A stretch of 45,861 bases of DNA from a virus: IMG/VR virus record IMGVR_UViG_3300028569_000059, positions 1 to 45,861 of that record, one strand, 5' to 3'. Position numbers and translations under genes: made by a program. The notes under the pieces were generated by a model. It was not told where the DNA came from. It ran no database searches and was given only the letters and a program-made list of their open reading frames with translations. This document shows positions 38,391-45,861 of the stretch, one piece after another (position 1 is the first letter of the stretch; the number at the start of each line of letters is the position of its first letter).

Positions 38391-39545
38391 TTATCCTATA
38401 AATATTGGTAGCGGGACCATGTTTAATTCTTTCTGTTTATAATCTGCCTCGGCTGCTCTTCTTTCTAGAAGTTTCTCTCTTGAAGTTTCTTCTAGATATG
38501 ATCTTAGTCTTTCTATCAAGGCAACTTTTTCTGCCGTTCCGGCTGCAATTAAATCAGCATGGTTTAGAGTAACCTCTGCTCCTGGGATTGGAACAGTGCC
38601 GTATTTTCCTCTAACATACCCAAGCATTTCTTTTGCTAATGCTAAAGTATATTCATAAACCCACTGCCTACCTACTGAGTTTATTTGTGTGTAGTTTGGA
38701 TTGGTATAAGGTACGTTTGATACGTTAGAAACTACTCCTGTCGGTCCGGGAGCTGCAACGCTATTCCTTTCCGAGTTTTTAATATATTCAAAGAAAATTT
38801 TACCTCTATCTACAACAGGTATTGGGAAAATCCTTAAACTATTATTTACTAATTCAAAAGAGTACTGCGACTTTCTAATTTGATCGTTAAACTCAATTGC
38901 TTGAATCTTTTGAAGATCGTAGTTGATAGGCATCAACAAGAAGTTAATAGCCGGTGAATAATTGCCCCAACCGAAAGTATCTAGTAGGTTCATCATCCCG
39001 GTACCTGTTCCTGCATAAGGATCAAAGTAACGAACAATGGCCGGTGGTGCTTCGTAAAATACCCTCTTAACCTCAATAGTATCTCCCGGTGCTAAAGAAG
39101 CTGAAGCATTAGCCCAGGCTTTTAAATCGTAATTTTGACGATTGGCAATAGTCTCAATAGATCCGGTATAGTAGGTTACTGTTCCTCCTACTCCGGCTTC
39201 TTCTCCGTACTGCTGGGAGAGTCTTACCATCCCTGCAAAGTTAGGCTGTATGACGGTATTGTTTAAGGCCGATCCTGTGGAAGATCCTTCCATGGAAAGA
39301 TAATCCTGCCTTACTTTGTAAGCATAAACTTCATTTCCGTAGGTTGTGACTGCTTGTTCAAAAGCAGTGTAAAAATTAACAGGTTGTAATTCAACATCTG
39401 TTAACGGATACCCTAACCTGTTTGCACAATAGGTTGCTACTTTATCAGCATCTATTTGAAACTGATAGTCATAATCATAAAACCCAAATGGAGTATCTCC
39501 GGGAAAAAATGTAGAGGTGCCTGTCCAAATTACAGCATTTGCCAT
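38391..39545 (-). CDS. Neck/head completion protein (gp13-like)
   Basis: A 384-residue protein with NFYTAFEQAVTTYGNEVYAY, NFLLMPINYDLQKIQAIEFN, SFELVNNSLRIFPIP, then PYTNPNYTQINSVGRQWVYE and YTLALAKEMLGYVRGKYGTV, ending VPLPIFIG. This set is typical of gp13-type neck proteins of marine T4-like phages, which complete the head after DNA packaging. A late-type motif lies upstream. Confidence 0.72.
   Translation of the reverse strand: MANAVIWTGTSTFFPGDTPFGFYDYDYQFQIDADKVATYCANRLGYPLTDVELQPVNFYTAFEQAVTTYGNEVYAYKVRQDYLSMEGSSTGSALNNTVIQPNFAGMVRLSQQYGEEAGVGGTVTYYTGSIETIANRQNYDLKAWANASASLAPGDTIEVKRVFYEAPPAIVRYFDPYAGTGTGMMNLLDTFGWGNYSPAINFLLMPINYDLQKIQAIEFNDQIRKSQYSFELVNNSLRIFPIPVVDRGKIFFEYIKNSERNSVAAPGPTGVVSNVSNVPYTNPNYTQINSVGRQWVYEYTLALAKEMLGYVRGKYGTVPIPGAEVTLNHADLIAAGTAEKVALIERLRSYLEETSREKLLERRAAEADYKQKELNMVPLPIFIG
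38397..38404 (-). promoter_or_regulatory. Candidate late promoter motif
   Basis: TATTTATA (minus) in CCAATATTTATAGGATAAAATG, seven bases before the ATG at 38389. It lies over the last codons and stop of the gp13-like gene. Confidence 0.45.
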
Positions 39546-39550
39546 ATACT

Positions 39551-39558
39551 AATAAATA
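39551..39558 (-). promoter_or_regulatory. Candidate late promoter motif (gp13-like gene)
   Basis: TATTTATT (minus) in GCCTATTTATTAGTATATG, five bases before the ATG at 39545. Confidence 0.45.
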
Positions 39559-39574
39559 GGCTTAGAACTGCCTA

Positions 39575-40099
39575 TTAGTAATATAGGATATGGTATGTAA
39601 AGACTGTGTTTGGATTTTGACTTACAAAAGTAATCGTAGGAGCGGCAACCGGTGTTTGTACACTGATTGAACCAGCAGTAGCACCTGCTGATGTTGCTGT
39701 TACAAAGAAATCCTGTCCGTAGGTTTTTCCTGCAAGTTCGTTTATAGTTACAATAGCTGTACTTCCGGCAGTTGTTTGATCTCCTCCGGCTATAAACTTA
39801 AAACCTACTGTTGGAACAGCAGGTGATCCTGAAGGATAAGCAGCTCCGGTTACTACTGCTGTTGATGCAACATAAGAGGCTGTCTGTGCAGTCTCTGCAT
39901 CTGATGCCCAGGAAGCAGTACCTGTTAGATTTCCAGTAAACCCATTATAAGATGAAACTGAACCGGTTAATATTAAAGATCCTGATATTTTAATATCATA
40001 TGCTGAAAGGCCGGTGAAAGCATCTACTGATTGAGTAACATGCCCGGCTTGTATAGTCTGGGAGGTTGTTATACCGGTTTTGGATAATGTATTTGCCAT
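39575..40099 (-). CDS. Fibre-like structural protein
   Basis: A 174-residue protein, almost all S, T, A, G and V, with repeated phrases such as ISGSLILTGSVSSYNGFTGN and GTASWASDAETAQTASYV. The 'LTGTASWA...AQTASY' phrase is typical of phage tail-fibre and virion decoration proteins of Bacteroidota and marine phages. A beta-rich domain forms the C-terminal half. Probably exposed on the virion. A late-type motif lies five bases upstream. Confidence 0.6.
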   Translation of the reverse strand: MANTLSKTGITTSQTIQAGHVTQSVDAFTGLSAYDIKISGSLILTGSVSSYNGFTGNLTGTASWASDAETAQTASYVASTAVVTGAAYPSGSPAVPTVGFKFIAGGDQTTAGSTAIVTINELAGKTYGQDFFVTATSAGATAGSISVQTPVAAPTITFVSQNPNTVFTYHILYY

Positions 40100-40104
40100 T
40101 TATG

Positions 40105-40112
40105 TATAAATA
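40105..40112 (-). promoter_or_regulatory. Candidate late promoter motif
   Basis: TATTTATA (minus) in AAAATATTTATACATAAATG, five bases before the ATG at 40099. Confidence 0.45.
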
Positions 40113-40114
40113 TT

Positions 40115-40807
40115 TTAAGTAAACCTAGTTCTAGTAGCATTGTAGTTATTTTGAACTTCTGTAGAACTTAAGGCTCGGCTATATATTTTTAGATTATAAA
40201 AAGATCCTGATAATGGGCTCCCTAGGGATGCTGTGTTTGATCCTATAAACAAAGAAGAGGTAGATGTTAAACTGCCGCTAGAAGATCCTGTAGCCGCTCT
40301 GTCCAAGCCTCCGTTTATGTAAAGAGTTGAGGAACTTACAGATGGTTGGACTACCCATGTTACTTCGTAGATACTCCCGGTACTTATCTGCTGTGAGCTT
40401 GTAACAAGACAACTAGTTGTTGATGTTGCTCTATACTCTGTCCATAGTTTACCTGTTTGGCCAGATCCTGAAATATACATAAACCAGCTTGGAAAAGATC
40501 CTGAGTTTTTACTTATTAAGAAGTGTCTACCTTCAATTCTAGTAGGTTTTACTACTAAGTCAATAGAAAAAGCCCCGGTAGCGTAATTAGATACAATACC
40601 TGAGTTGATATAAGTATCGGAAGATGTTAACTGTAATTCTCCTTTACTTGAGGTTGTGTATCCTATTCCTCCGTTTAGTGTAGATTGCCTACGGGTAATT
40701 AAATCAAAAAGCACAGTACCTGCACCGCTGTATGAATTTAAATCTGCCACATCTACTAAAAAATCTAAATTATTTAATATGATTCTAGGTCCGTTTGTTG
40801 TTGCCAT
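40115..40807 (-). CDS. LamG/concanavalin-like adhesin protein
   Basis: A 230-residue protein. The N-terminus MATTNGPRIILNNLDFLVDV, then a LamG-type beta-sandwich: FSIDLVVKPTRIEGRHFLIS, YEVTWVVQPSVSSSTLYING and SGSFYNLKIYSRALSSTEVQ, ending NNYNATRTRFT. This final phrase closes most Laminin_G_3 domains in phage fibres. It probably binds surface glycans on the host. A TATTTATA motif lies 12 bases upstream. Confidence 0.78.
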   Translation of the reverse strand: MATTNGPRIILNNLDFLVDVADLNSYSGAGTVLFDLITRRQSTLNGGIGYTTSSKGELQLTSSDTYINSGIVSNYATGAFSIDLVVKPTRIEGRHFLISKNSGSFPSWFMYISGSGQTGKLWTEYRATSTTSCLVTSSQQISTGSIYEVTWVVQPSVSSSTLYINGGLDRAATGSSSGSLTSTSSLFIGSNTASLGSPLSGSFYNLKIYSRALSSTEVQNNYNATRTRFT

Positions 40808-40819
40808 GGTTTTACTTAT

Positions 40820-40827
40820 TATAAATA
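40820..40827 (-). promoter_or_regulatory. Candidate late promoter motif
   Basis: TATTTATA (minus) in TTAATATTTATAATAAGTAA, 12 bases before the ATG at 40807. Confidence 0.5.
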
Positions 40828-40843
40828 TTAAATTAAATTTCTT

Positions 40844-40912
40844 TTATTCGGCTGCATCCACCTCAAGTAATATTCCGGTTTTGGTTATGTTAGGTCCTCC
40901 TGCTACTGGCAT
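40844..40912 (-). pseudogene. 22-codon remnant of a LamG fibre gene start
   Basis: A short frame reads MPVAGGPNITKTGILLEVDA then AE and a stop. It has its own TATTTATA motif four bases upstream. The peptide has the start pattern of LamG-type phage fibre proteins (compare NGPRIILNNLDFLVDVADLN next door and the usual GGPNI...GLVLxLDAA), but it ends where the domain should begin. I read it as the cut-off head of a lost fibre gene, or a recombination scar. Confidence 0.5.
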
Positions 40913-40916
40913 ATGT

Positions 40917-40924
40917 TATAAATA
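40917..40924 (-). promoter_or_regulatory. Candidate late promoter motif (fibre remnant)
   Basis: TATTTATA (minus) in CCAATATTTATAACATATG, four bases before the ATG of the 22-codon remnant. Confidence 0.45.
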
Positions 40925-40943
40925 TTGGAGTGGGGTGGAATGG

Positions 40944-43900
40944 TTATACTGGATTACCGTCTGTTATATTCCAACCGTAACCTGTGATTACTAGTCCGTT
41001 GGTTGCTGATGGGTCATAAGGTACCCCTGTTATAGTTAATGTTGTAGCTGATCCTGTTGCAAATACTATTTGTACCCCGTTTATTCCTGGGTATGAACTG
41101 CCGGAGATGAAAATTTTATTTCCTGCCACTACATTATGATTTGCCGAACAAGTAATTGCTATTTGACCAGTATCATCATTTGAACCAATAATACTTGCTG
41201 TATTGTAGGTTCTTTCAAGCAATGCTTTACCTTCGACTGCAGATGATGAGTAGTTGATTGTGGAAAAATTGATTGTTCTATTAGGTTGTAGTTTATTGTT
41301 AATCCAACCGTCGTAAATAGTATGAAGATAGGAGTAGTCAGCTGATGATTTACCGCTCATAAAACTGCTAAAATCAGTAACTTTTCCTACATCCCATGAT
41401 CCTATATTTTGGTTGAATGCTGTAGCACCATTAAACATATTTCTCATAGTAGTAACTGATGATACATTCCATAAATTTAAAGGTTGGTTAAATCCTGTAT
41501 TAAATTGAAACATACCTGACATATTAGTAACTTTTGAAGTATTCCAGGTATTTATACTCTGGTTAAAAAGATTAGCTGCATAAAACATTTGAGACATATT
41601 AATATTACTAGCAGATAATGGCCAATTTCCAATTGGCTGATTAAATGCTGTAGCTGCTTCAAACATACTAGAGAAATTACTACATGAAATTGGTCTCCAA
41701 TTGTTTATGTCTGATGAACCTGAGTTATTGAATACTCCATTACTGGTGAACATAAAGCTCATATTAGTAACTCTAGATACATCCCATGATCCCAAATTTT
41801 GATTAAATGAATTTGGTGCTCTAAACATACTTGATAAGGTGATATTACTAGCAGATAATGGCCAATTTCCAATTGGTTGATTGAAAGCCGGTGCATTGTA
41901 GAACATACTAGAGAAATTACTGCATGAGACTGGTCTCCAATTGTTTATGTCTGACGATCCTGAATTGTTGAATCCGCTATTATCTTGGAACATGGCAGCC
42001 ATGCTAGTTACTCTAGAAACATCCCAAGATCCTATATTTTGATTAAATGCATCAGCATCGCGGAACATACTTCCCATATCAATACTGCTAGCAGACAAAG
42101 GCCAGTTTCCTACTGGCTGGTTAAATGCTCTAGCTGATTGGAACATACTAGCAAAACTACTACAAGAAATTGGTCTCCAATTGTTTATGTCAGGCGAGCC
42201 GCCATTATTGAATGATGTAGCATTAGAAAACATACCACCCATACCTGATGCTTTTTCAACATTCCATGCTCCTATGTTTTGATTAAACGGAGTACCCGCA
42301 AATGTACTAGTAAATAGGTATGTTGATGATGTTGTAAATCTCCAATTTCCGATTGGCTGGTTAAATGCAGATCCATTAAATGCTAAAGAAAATGCAGTTA
42401 CTTTAGATACATCCCATCTGTCTAATGGAGAATTAAAACTAGATGCATTTCTAAAAGCTTGATTTAATCCACTTAATTGACTAGTATTCCAGTGATTAAC
42501 GTATCCTTTAAATCTAGATGCATCTAAAAACACCCATTGTAAATCTGTGGGTGCAGCAGGAGCATCAGCTGCAGTACCTACTAAATTAAAACATCCGGCA
42601 TATGCTGATAATCCCCCATTAATGGCATTACTACCCCATTGAGTGATGTCTATTATTTTTGCTCTATCACCTGTGGTATTGAATCTAAATCCTGAATGGT
42701 TACCGGTGACAGTTACTGTATAAATACCTGGAGTAGTATATGAATGTGTCACTGCTAGTTGAGTGGATTGTGAAATAAAAGATACTGTACCATCACCCCA
42801 AGAGGCTGTTACTAAAGGTGTTCCTACAAAAGGAAGTACAATACTTGAGGTATTTGAGATTGTACCTGTACCGGTTTTTGTAGTATCCCATACAGAAACA
42901 AATGCTGTCGGATCAGCTACTCTTTTATTTAAACCGGACTGTAAATTATCCACTAGTTCATAGTAGGTATAAACCTCATCATCGGTTAGGCCTGCACCCA
43001 CTGAGGCATATGCAATATTGTTTTGTGAGGAAGAAAATAATGTATTATTTACATTGGCGGCATTCAAATATAGTTCTGAATCAATAGATGAGGATGCTCT
43101 TGCTGTTATGGTAGTCGGTACTCTATTTTTCCATAGCTTAAAATTATTAGAGCCTGTCCGCGAAACAGTAATTAATCCTATAGGACCCCCTGTTACTAGA
43201 CTTCCTGTAAGTATATTATTAGCAGAACTTGATATTTCGGTAGGTGAAATAAAAATAGCAGATCCGGATTCTATTCCAGTAGAACCGGTAACCGCCCCAA
43301 TTGCAAATCCACCAGATACTGGTGTATCATAAGACAAATAAGATAAATGAATTGATTGAGAACTAATTAAAGGATGATAATAATCCCCTTTTACATTCGA
43401 TAATATCCCGTAAGATGCGGTATTATTGTTCCTAGAACCTGACAATGAGGTAGACCAAGAACCAGAATAATTTACCTGTGTTGTATTTAAGGATACATCC
43501 TTTAGATTTAGTCTTGAGGCCGATGGATTTGTTCCAATGAATGGATAGATGGCAACCATCTTGTCCCACAAGGAGGCACTCTTTAAACCTTGTACAAAGG
43601 TATTTAAAGCATTTAAAGTTACTGTATCGGTAATACCGGCTGCCTGACTATAAACATAAACTGAGGAATCCACAGTGTATGGTTTGGGTGCCTCTGATAA
43701 TCCGTAACGGCGGGCCTGTATTAAATAATTTGAATAAATTTCATCATCAGATAATGGTCTGGTGTATACCATTAATTGTCCTAAAGAACCTGATAGGGAA
43801 CCAGTCCAACTGGTTAAATAATTTCCCCCTATTTTAAAATCGGTAAAAGTGGAGGAGGAAGGTACTGTTGGGAATATTCCCGAGGCAGAAATTGGTAACC

Positions 43901-44336
43901 CGTTTACAAAACAGTCTACCGATGCGGTAGAGAATCTTAAAGCAACGTGATCAAATCCTGTGTTAGGGAAATTTCTACCAACATTGCCTGCCGGTACCCC
44001 GTATCCAATGGAGGAGGTAGTACCAACTACCGCAATTTGACCGTCTTGGGTAAACAAGACAGCATTATTTTTTATCTCCCCAGAAAACATAATTGTTAGG
44101 TTTCCGGTGTTTGGATTGAATCCGGGAAAGTTTTGGAAGGATCTTAATACACTACCTGTGGCAAATTGAACTTGTCCATTTACTAGGTTGGGAACAGATC
44201 CGGTAAATTGGGATGCTGTTGGAAAGTATAATATAGGATTAACAGTACTACTACCGGAGGTGTAGTTGTTGTTAAAATCTATAATGTAGGCTAGTCCGTT
44301 GGTTGATGGTGTATTTTGTCCTCCTATTACTGACAT
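40944..44336 (-). CDS. Large tail adhesin: LamG-like domains plus BspA-type (DUF285) repeats
   Basis: A 1130-residue protein. A LamG-like domain spans about 1-215 (GNLTIMFSGEIKNN, SLGQLMVYTRPLSDDEIYSN). A second lectin-like module lies at about 225-470 (SIHLSYLSYDTPVSGG, GLITVSRTGSNNFKLW). A PKD-like module (WGDGTVSF, VTHSYTTPGIYTVTVTG) is followed by about fifteen repeats of roughly 25 residues (about 580-1010) of the type FNQPIGNW...MFxxAxxFN, the BspA/DUF285 surface-repeat pattern. A small beta domain ends the protein. It is probably the main host-binding fibre. Three 80-residue super-repeats are nearly identical, also in DNA. Confidence 0.82.
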   Translation of the reverse strand: MSVIGGQNTPSTNGLAYIIDFNNNYTSGSSTVNPILYFPTASQFTGSVPNLVNGQVQFATGSVLRSFQNFPGFNPNTGNLTIMFSGEIKNNAVLFTQDGQIAVVGTTSSIGYGVPAGNVGRNFPNTGFDHVALRFSTASVDCFVNGLPISASGIFPTVPSSSTFTDFKIGGNYLTSWTGSLSGSLGQLMVYTRPLSDDEIYSNYLIQARRYGLSEAPKPYTVDSSVYVYSQAAGITDTVTLNALNTFVQGLKSASLWDKMVAIYPFIGTNPSASRLNLKDVSLNTTQVNYSGSWSTSLSGSRNNNTASYGILSNVKGDYYHPLISSQSIHLSYLSYDTPVSGGFAIGAVTGSTGIESGSAIFISPTEISSSANNILTGSLVTGGPIGLITVSRTGSNNFKLWKNRVPTTITARASSSIDSELYLNAANVNNTLFSSSQNNIAYASVGAGLTDDEVYTYYELVDNLQSGLNKRVADPTAFVSVWDTTKTGTGTISNTSSIVLPFVGTPLVTASWGDGTVSFISQSTQLAVTHSYTTPGIYTVTVTGNHSGFRFNTTGDRAKIIDITQWGSNAINGGLSAYAGCFNLVGTAADAPAAPTDLQWVFLDASRFKGYVNHWNTSQLSGLNQAFRNASSFNSPLDRWDVSKVTAFSLAFNGSAFNQPIGNWRFTTSSTYLFTSTFAGTPFNQNIGAWNVEKASGMGGMFSNATSFNNGGSPDINNWRPISCSSFASMFQSARAFNQPVGNWPLSASSIDMGSMFRDADAFNQNIGSWDVSRVTSMAAMFQDNSGFNNSGSSDINNWRPVSCSNFSSMFYNAPAFNQPIGNWPLSASNITLSSMFRAPNSFNQNLGSWDVSRVTNMSFMFTSNGVFNNSGSSDINNWRPISCSNFSSMFEAATAFNQPIGNWPLSASNINMSQMFYAANLFNQSINTWNTSKVTNMSGMFQFNTGFNQPLNLWNVSSVTTMRNMFNGATAFNQNIGSWDVGKVTDFSSFMSGKSSADYSYLHTIYDGWINNKLQPNRTINFSTINYSSSAVEGKALLERTYNTASIIGSNDDTGQIAITCSANHNVVAGNKIFISGSSYPGINGVQIVFATGSATTLTITGVPYDPSATNGLVITGYGWNITDGNPV
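41620..42300 (-). repeat. 240-bp tandem super-repeat within the adhesin gene
   Basis: TTGTTTATGTCTGA or a near copy recurs at 41701, 41941 and 42181, exactly 240 bases apart, with adjoining blocks such as GGTCTCCAATTGTTTATGTC and TCCCAAT/GATCCTATATTTTG also repeated. Each unit encodes 80 residues, made of three shorter repeats. The remaining short repeats on both sides are more diverged. Such arrays can gain or lose units by recombination. Confidence 0.85.
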
Positions 44337-44352
44337 TGTTTGTTTGGTTTGT

Positions 44353-44360
44353 TATAAATA
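44353..44360 (-). promoter_or_regulatory. Candidate late promoter motif (large adhesin)
   Basis: TATTTATA (minus) in AAAAATATTTATAACAAACC, 16 bases before the ATG at 44336. The surrounding 98-base gap shows nothing else. Confidence 0.5.
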
Positions 44361-44434
44361 TTTTTTATTAATAGATCTGATAGTAGTTGTTAATATCATT
44401 TTCTATAAAATTTCTATCTAAAGATTTATCCGAG

Positions 44435-45861
44435 TTAAAATATATTATTTCTACCTAAGTTGTATTGTAGTTGTAATACTAATGTAGAATATCTGGTGAT
44501 CTCACTATTACTCAACCCAGTCCCAACAGATGCAAAACTAATTCCCAACGGTGAATTTCCTAATGCTATTCCATTATTATTTATTGCACCCAAATAAATT
44601 CCTGTTGATAAAGCACCGGAGGCCGGTACGGCAAACGAGGAGGTAACCCCGTTACGGGCAATAGTTAAACTATTGGAACCTGTTCTAGAGACGGTAATTA
44701 GTCCTAAGGGACCAGAGGTTGAAATTCCGGAGGTTAGTTTGTTGTTGATAGCACCTGAAATAGCGGTGGGTGTGGCTTGGATGGTGAAGGATGAGGTTGT
44801 GAATGAGGATGTTTGAGGGTAGATGTTGTAGTAGTTGTTTATGTTGTATTCTATTGGGCCTCTGTTTAAAGATTGGTCGGATGGATAAAAAATAAGTTCT
44901 TGTAAATCGTATAAATTAAAATCAGTTGCTGAATAGCCTAATCGATTTATTTGTCTGTTAATATTACCCCAATACAAGGAAATTAAACTTTGATTATCTA
45001 CTTCTGCTGCTAATAATTGTCTATCAGTTATGGATGTTTTGTCAACATTGTTAATAAAGGCATAATTTGGATTTACGGTGTTTGCAGAAAATGACTGTAA
45101 TGCATCTTCTGCATAAAAATAACCTAGACTAGGTGAGGTAGAGGTCCATAATACACCTCTTGCCTTTCCGGCTGCTGTATTTACTACAGTAGTACCTCTT
45201 GCAACAGCAAATGTTGAAATATTAGTGTGAGTAGATGGATTTTGAACTGTATAAGCCTGTCCTCCTATAGCTACTGGTTTAGAATTTAAAGTTAGTATAC
45301 TCCCACTTTCTACAATTATTTGCTGTGACCCAGTTGCAGTTCGAGTAGCATGTCTATTATTTCCAGACTGGTCATACCACCGGGCAACAAATCCAGAACC
45401 TGTTCCATCAGATCCTGTCACAAAAGCAAGTAAGGATCCTGTATCTAAGTTACCGAAAGCATCAAATCCGAAAGACCCTGTTGTGTTGTCCGAATCTCTT
45501 CTAACATCCATTAATGCACCAGTATAAGCCGTTCTTACCTTTCTTACCGAATAGGCGGCAGCCGGGGTACCATAATCACCGGCTAGGGTGGTAATGGCTA
45601 GATCCTCGGTCATACCTGTTCCCATTAGGTAGGAATTGGATACTGGGGTATCGTAGGAAAGGATTGAGATATGGGCCGATTGTGTATTAAAAAATGGATA
45701 ATACTGGGATGGTGTTATTCCACCTACTGTAATATTGGTTCCTGATCCTGATGAGGTTGAACCTGAGGTAGATCCATTCCATGATCCTGTAAATGATAAT
45801 GGGTATGTTACTAAGGATGGTTCCTTAAGATTCCAACGGTGTGATCCGGTTAGGTTTGTCC
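44435..45861 (-). CDS. Partial tail adhesin with arabinofuranosidase-like domain
   Basis: The frame is open from the window edge to a stop at 44435, so the gene is 5'-truncated here; a Met at 45625 is internal. The first visible part (NLKEPSLVTYPLSFTGSW, HISILSYDTPVSNSYLMG) and the end (GPLGLITVSRTGSNSLTIAR, SFASVGTGLSNSEITRYSTL) are homologous to the second module of the 1130-residue adhesin. Between them lies AAYSVRKVRTAYTGALMDVR, then FGFDAFGNLDTGSLLAF and ARWYDQSGNNRHATRTATGS, the fold of the alpha-L-arabinofuranosidase B catalytic family, often used as a sugar-binding or structural module in phage fibres. Enzyme activity cannot be judged. Confidence 0.78.
   Translation of the reverse strand, partial: TNLTGSHRWNLKEPSLVTYPLSFTGSWNGSTSGSTSSGSGTNITVGGITPSQYYPFFNTQSAHISILSYDTPVSNSYLMGTGMTEDLAITTLAGDYGTPAAAYSVRKVRTAYTGALMDVRRDSDNTTGSFGFDAFGNLDTGSLLAFVTGSDGTGSGFVARWYDQSGNNRHATRTATGSQQIIVESGSILTLNSKPVAIGGQAYTVQNPSTHTNISTFAVARGTTVVNTAAGKARGVLWTSTSPSLGYFYAEDALQSFSANTVNPNYAFINNVDKTSITDRQLLAAEVDNQSLISLYWGNINRQINRLGYSATDFNLYDLQELIFYPSDQSLNRGPIEYNINNYYNIYPQTSSFTTSSFTIQATPTAISGAINNKLTSGISTSGPLGLITVSRTGSNSLTIARNGVTSSFAVPASGALSTGIYLGAINNNGIALGNSPLGISFASVGTGLSNSEITRYSTLVLQLQYNLGRNNIF

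Noticed and set aside
1-45861. CRISPR arrays, rRNA, insertion sequences, integrase or attachment sites
   Set aside because: No spaced short-repeat array, rRNA-like stretch, transposase or integrase motif was seen. The only arrays are the protein-coding repeats of the adhesin.

Overview
The window is a contiguous piece of a large tailed-phage genome, a myovirus of the broad T4-like kind. It carries a contractile sheath, a gp19-type tail tube, gp13/gp14-type neck proteins, a LysM baseplate protein, a hub with a cell-wall-cleaving domain, a tape measure, and UvsX, gp32, gp41 and RNase H-type replication proteins. All genes but one lie on the minus strand; the exception is a plus-strand homing endonuclease gene at 33416-34861. 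The host is probably a member of the Bacteroidota. Reasons are a DUF5522 protein (a family I know mainly from that phylum), A/T-rich translation starts that often lack a clear Shine-Dalgarno sequence, and TAnnTTT(G/A)-like promoter motifs before replication genes. The host call is an inference. No gap longer than 300 bases without a gene was seen.

Layout in plus-strand coordinates (transcription runs right to left). 1-5440: about twenty small, mostly unrecognised genes chained by ATGA or TAATG overlaps, several sharing the same start MSNNKQ. 5486-8607: a four-helix coiled-coil membrane protein and a lysis cassette (holin, amidase, a thioredoxin-fold protein without cysteines, small membrane proteins). 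8761-12102: a DUF5522 gene and a class II (B12-type) ribonucleotide reductase broken in two by a split intein, with an endonuclease gene between the halves. 12166-15060: a DnaB/gp41 helicase broken in two inside its P-loop by a second split intein, with a Vsr-like endonuclease gene between. 15108-21575: flap exonuclease, an HNH homing endonuclease, UvsX, gp32-like SSB and a family A DNA polymerase without an evident proofreading domain. 21618-33312: baseplate, tape measure, tail assembly chaperone pair, kinase-like protein, a second HNH endonuclease and the tail tube. 33416-39545: plus-strand endonuclease, sheath and neck. 39575-45861: tail fibre and adhesin genes (LamG, BspA-like repeats, arabinofuranosidase-like domain); the last runs off the window.

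The most interesting content is the mobile-gene layer and its regulation. Two essential nucleotide and replication enzymes are 'fractured': each active protein must be rebuilt by protein trans-splicing, and each break holds a free-standing homing endonuclease of a different nuclease family. The helicase intein seems split at an atypical place, with a short N-half that carries only block A. Three further free-standing endonucleases sit in the replication and tail regions. At least two endonuclease genes have a hairpin directly upstream with a promoter-like TATTTATA element inside it, placed so that read-through transcripts would mask the start while transcripts from the internal promoter would not. 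This is the logic of the T4 I-TevI late promoter.

A TATTTATA motif (the reverse complement of the T4 late element TATAAATA) lies 3-31 nt upstream of most virion genes and of four scattered genes whose products begin with a short peptide ending in an [L/I]xE site. I infer that these four are internal head proteins carrying a capsid-targeting propeptide. One of them has the key residues of a minimal protein-kinase fold. A second motif, near GTWCRTATATTTAGC, precedes replication genes and may be the early or middle promoter.
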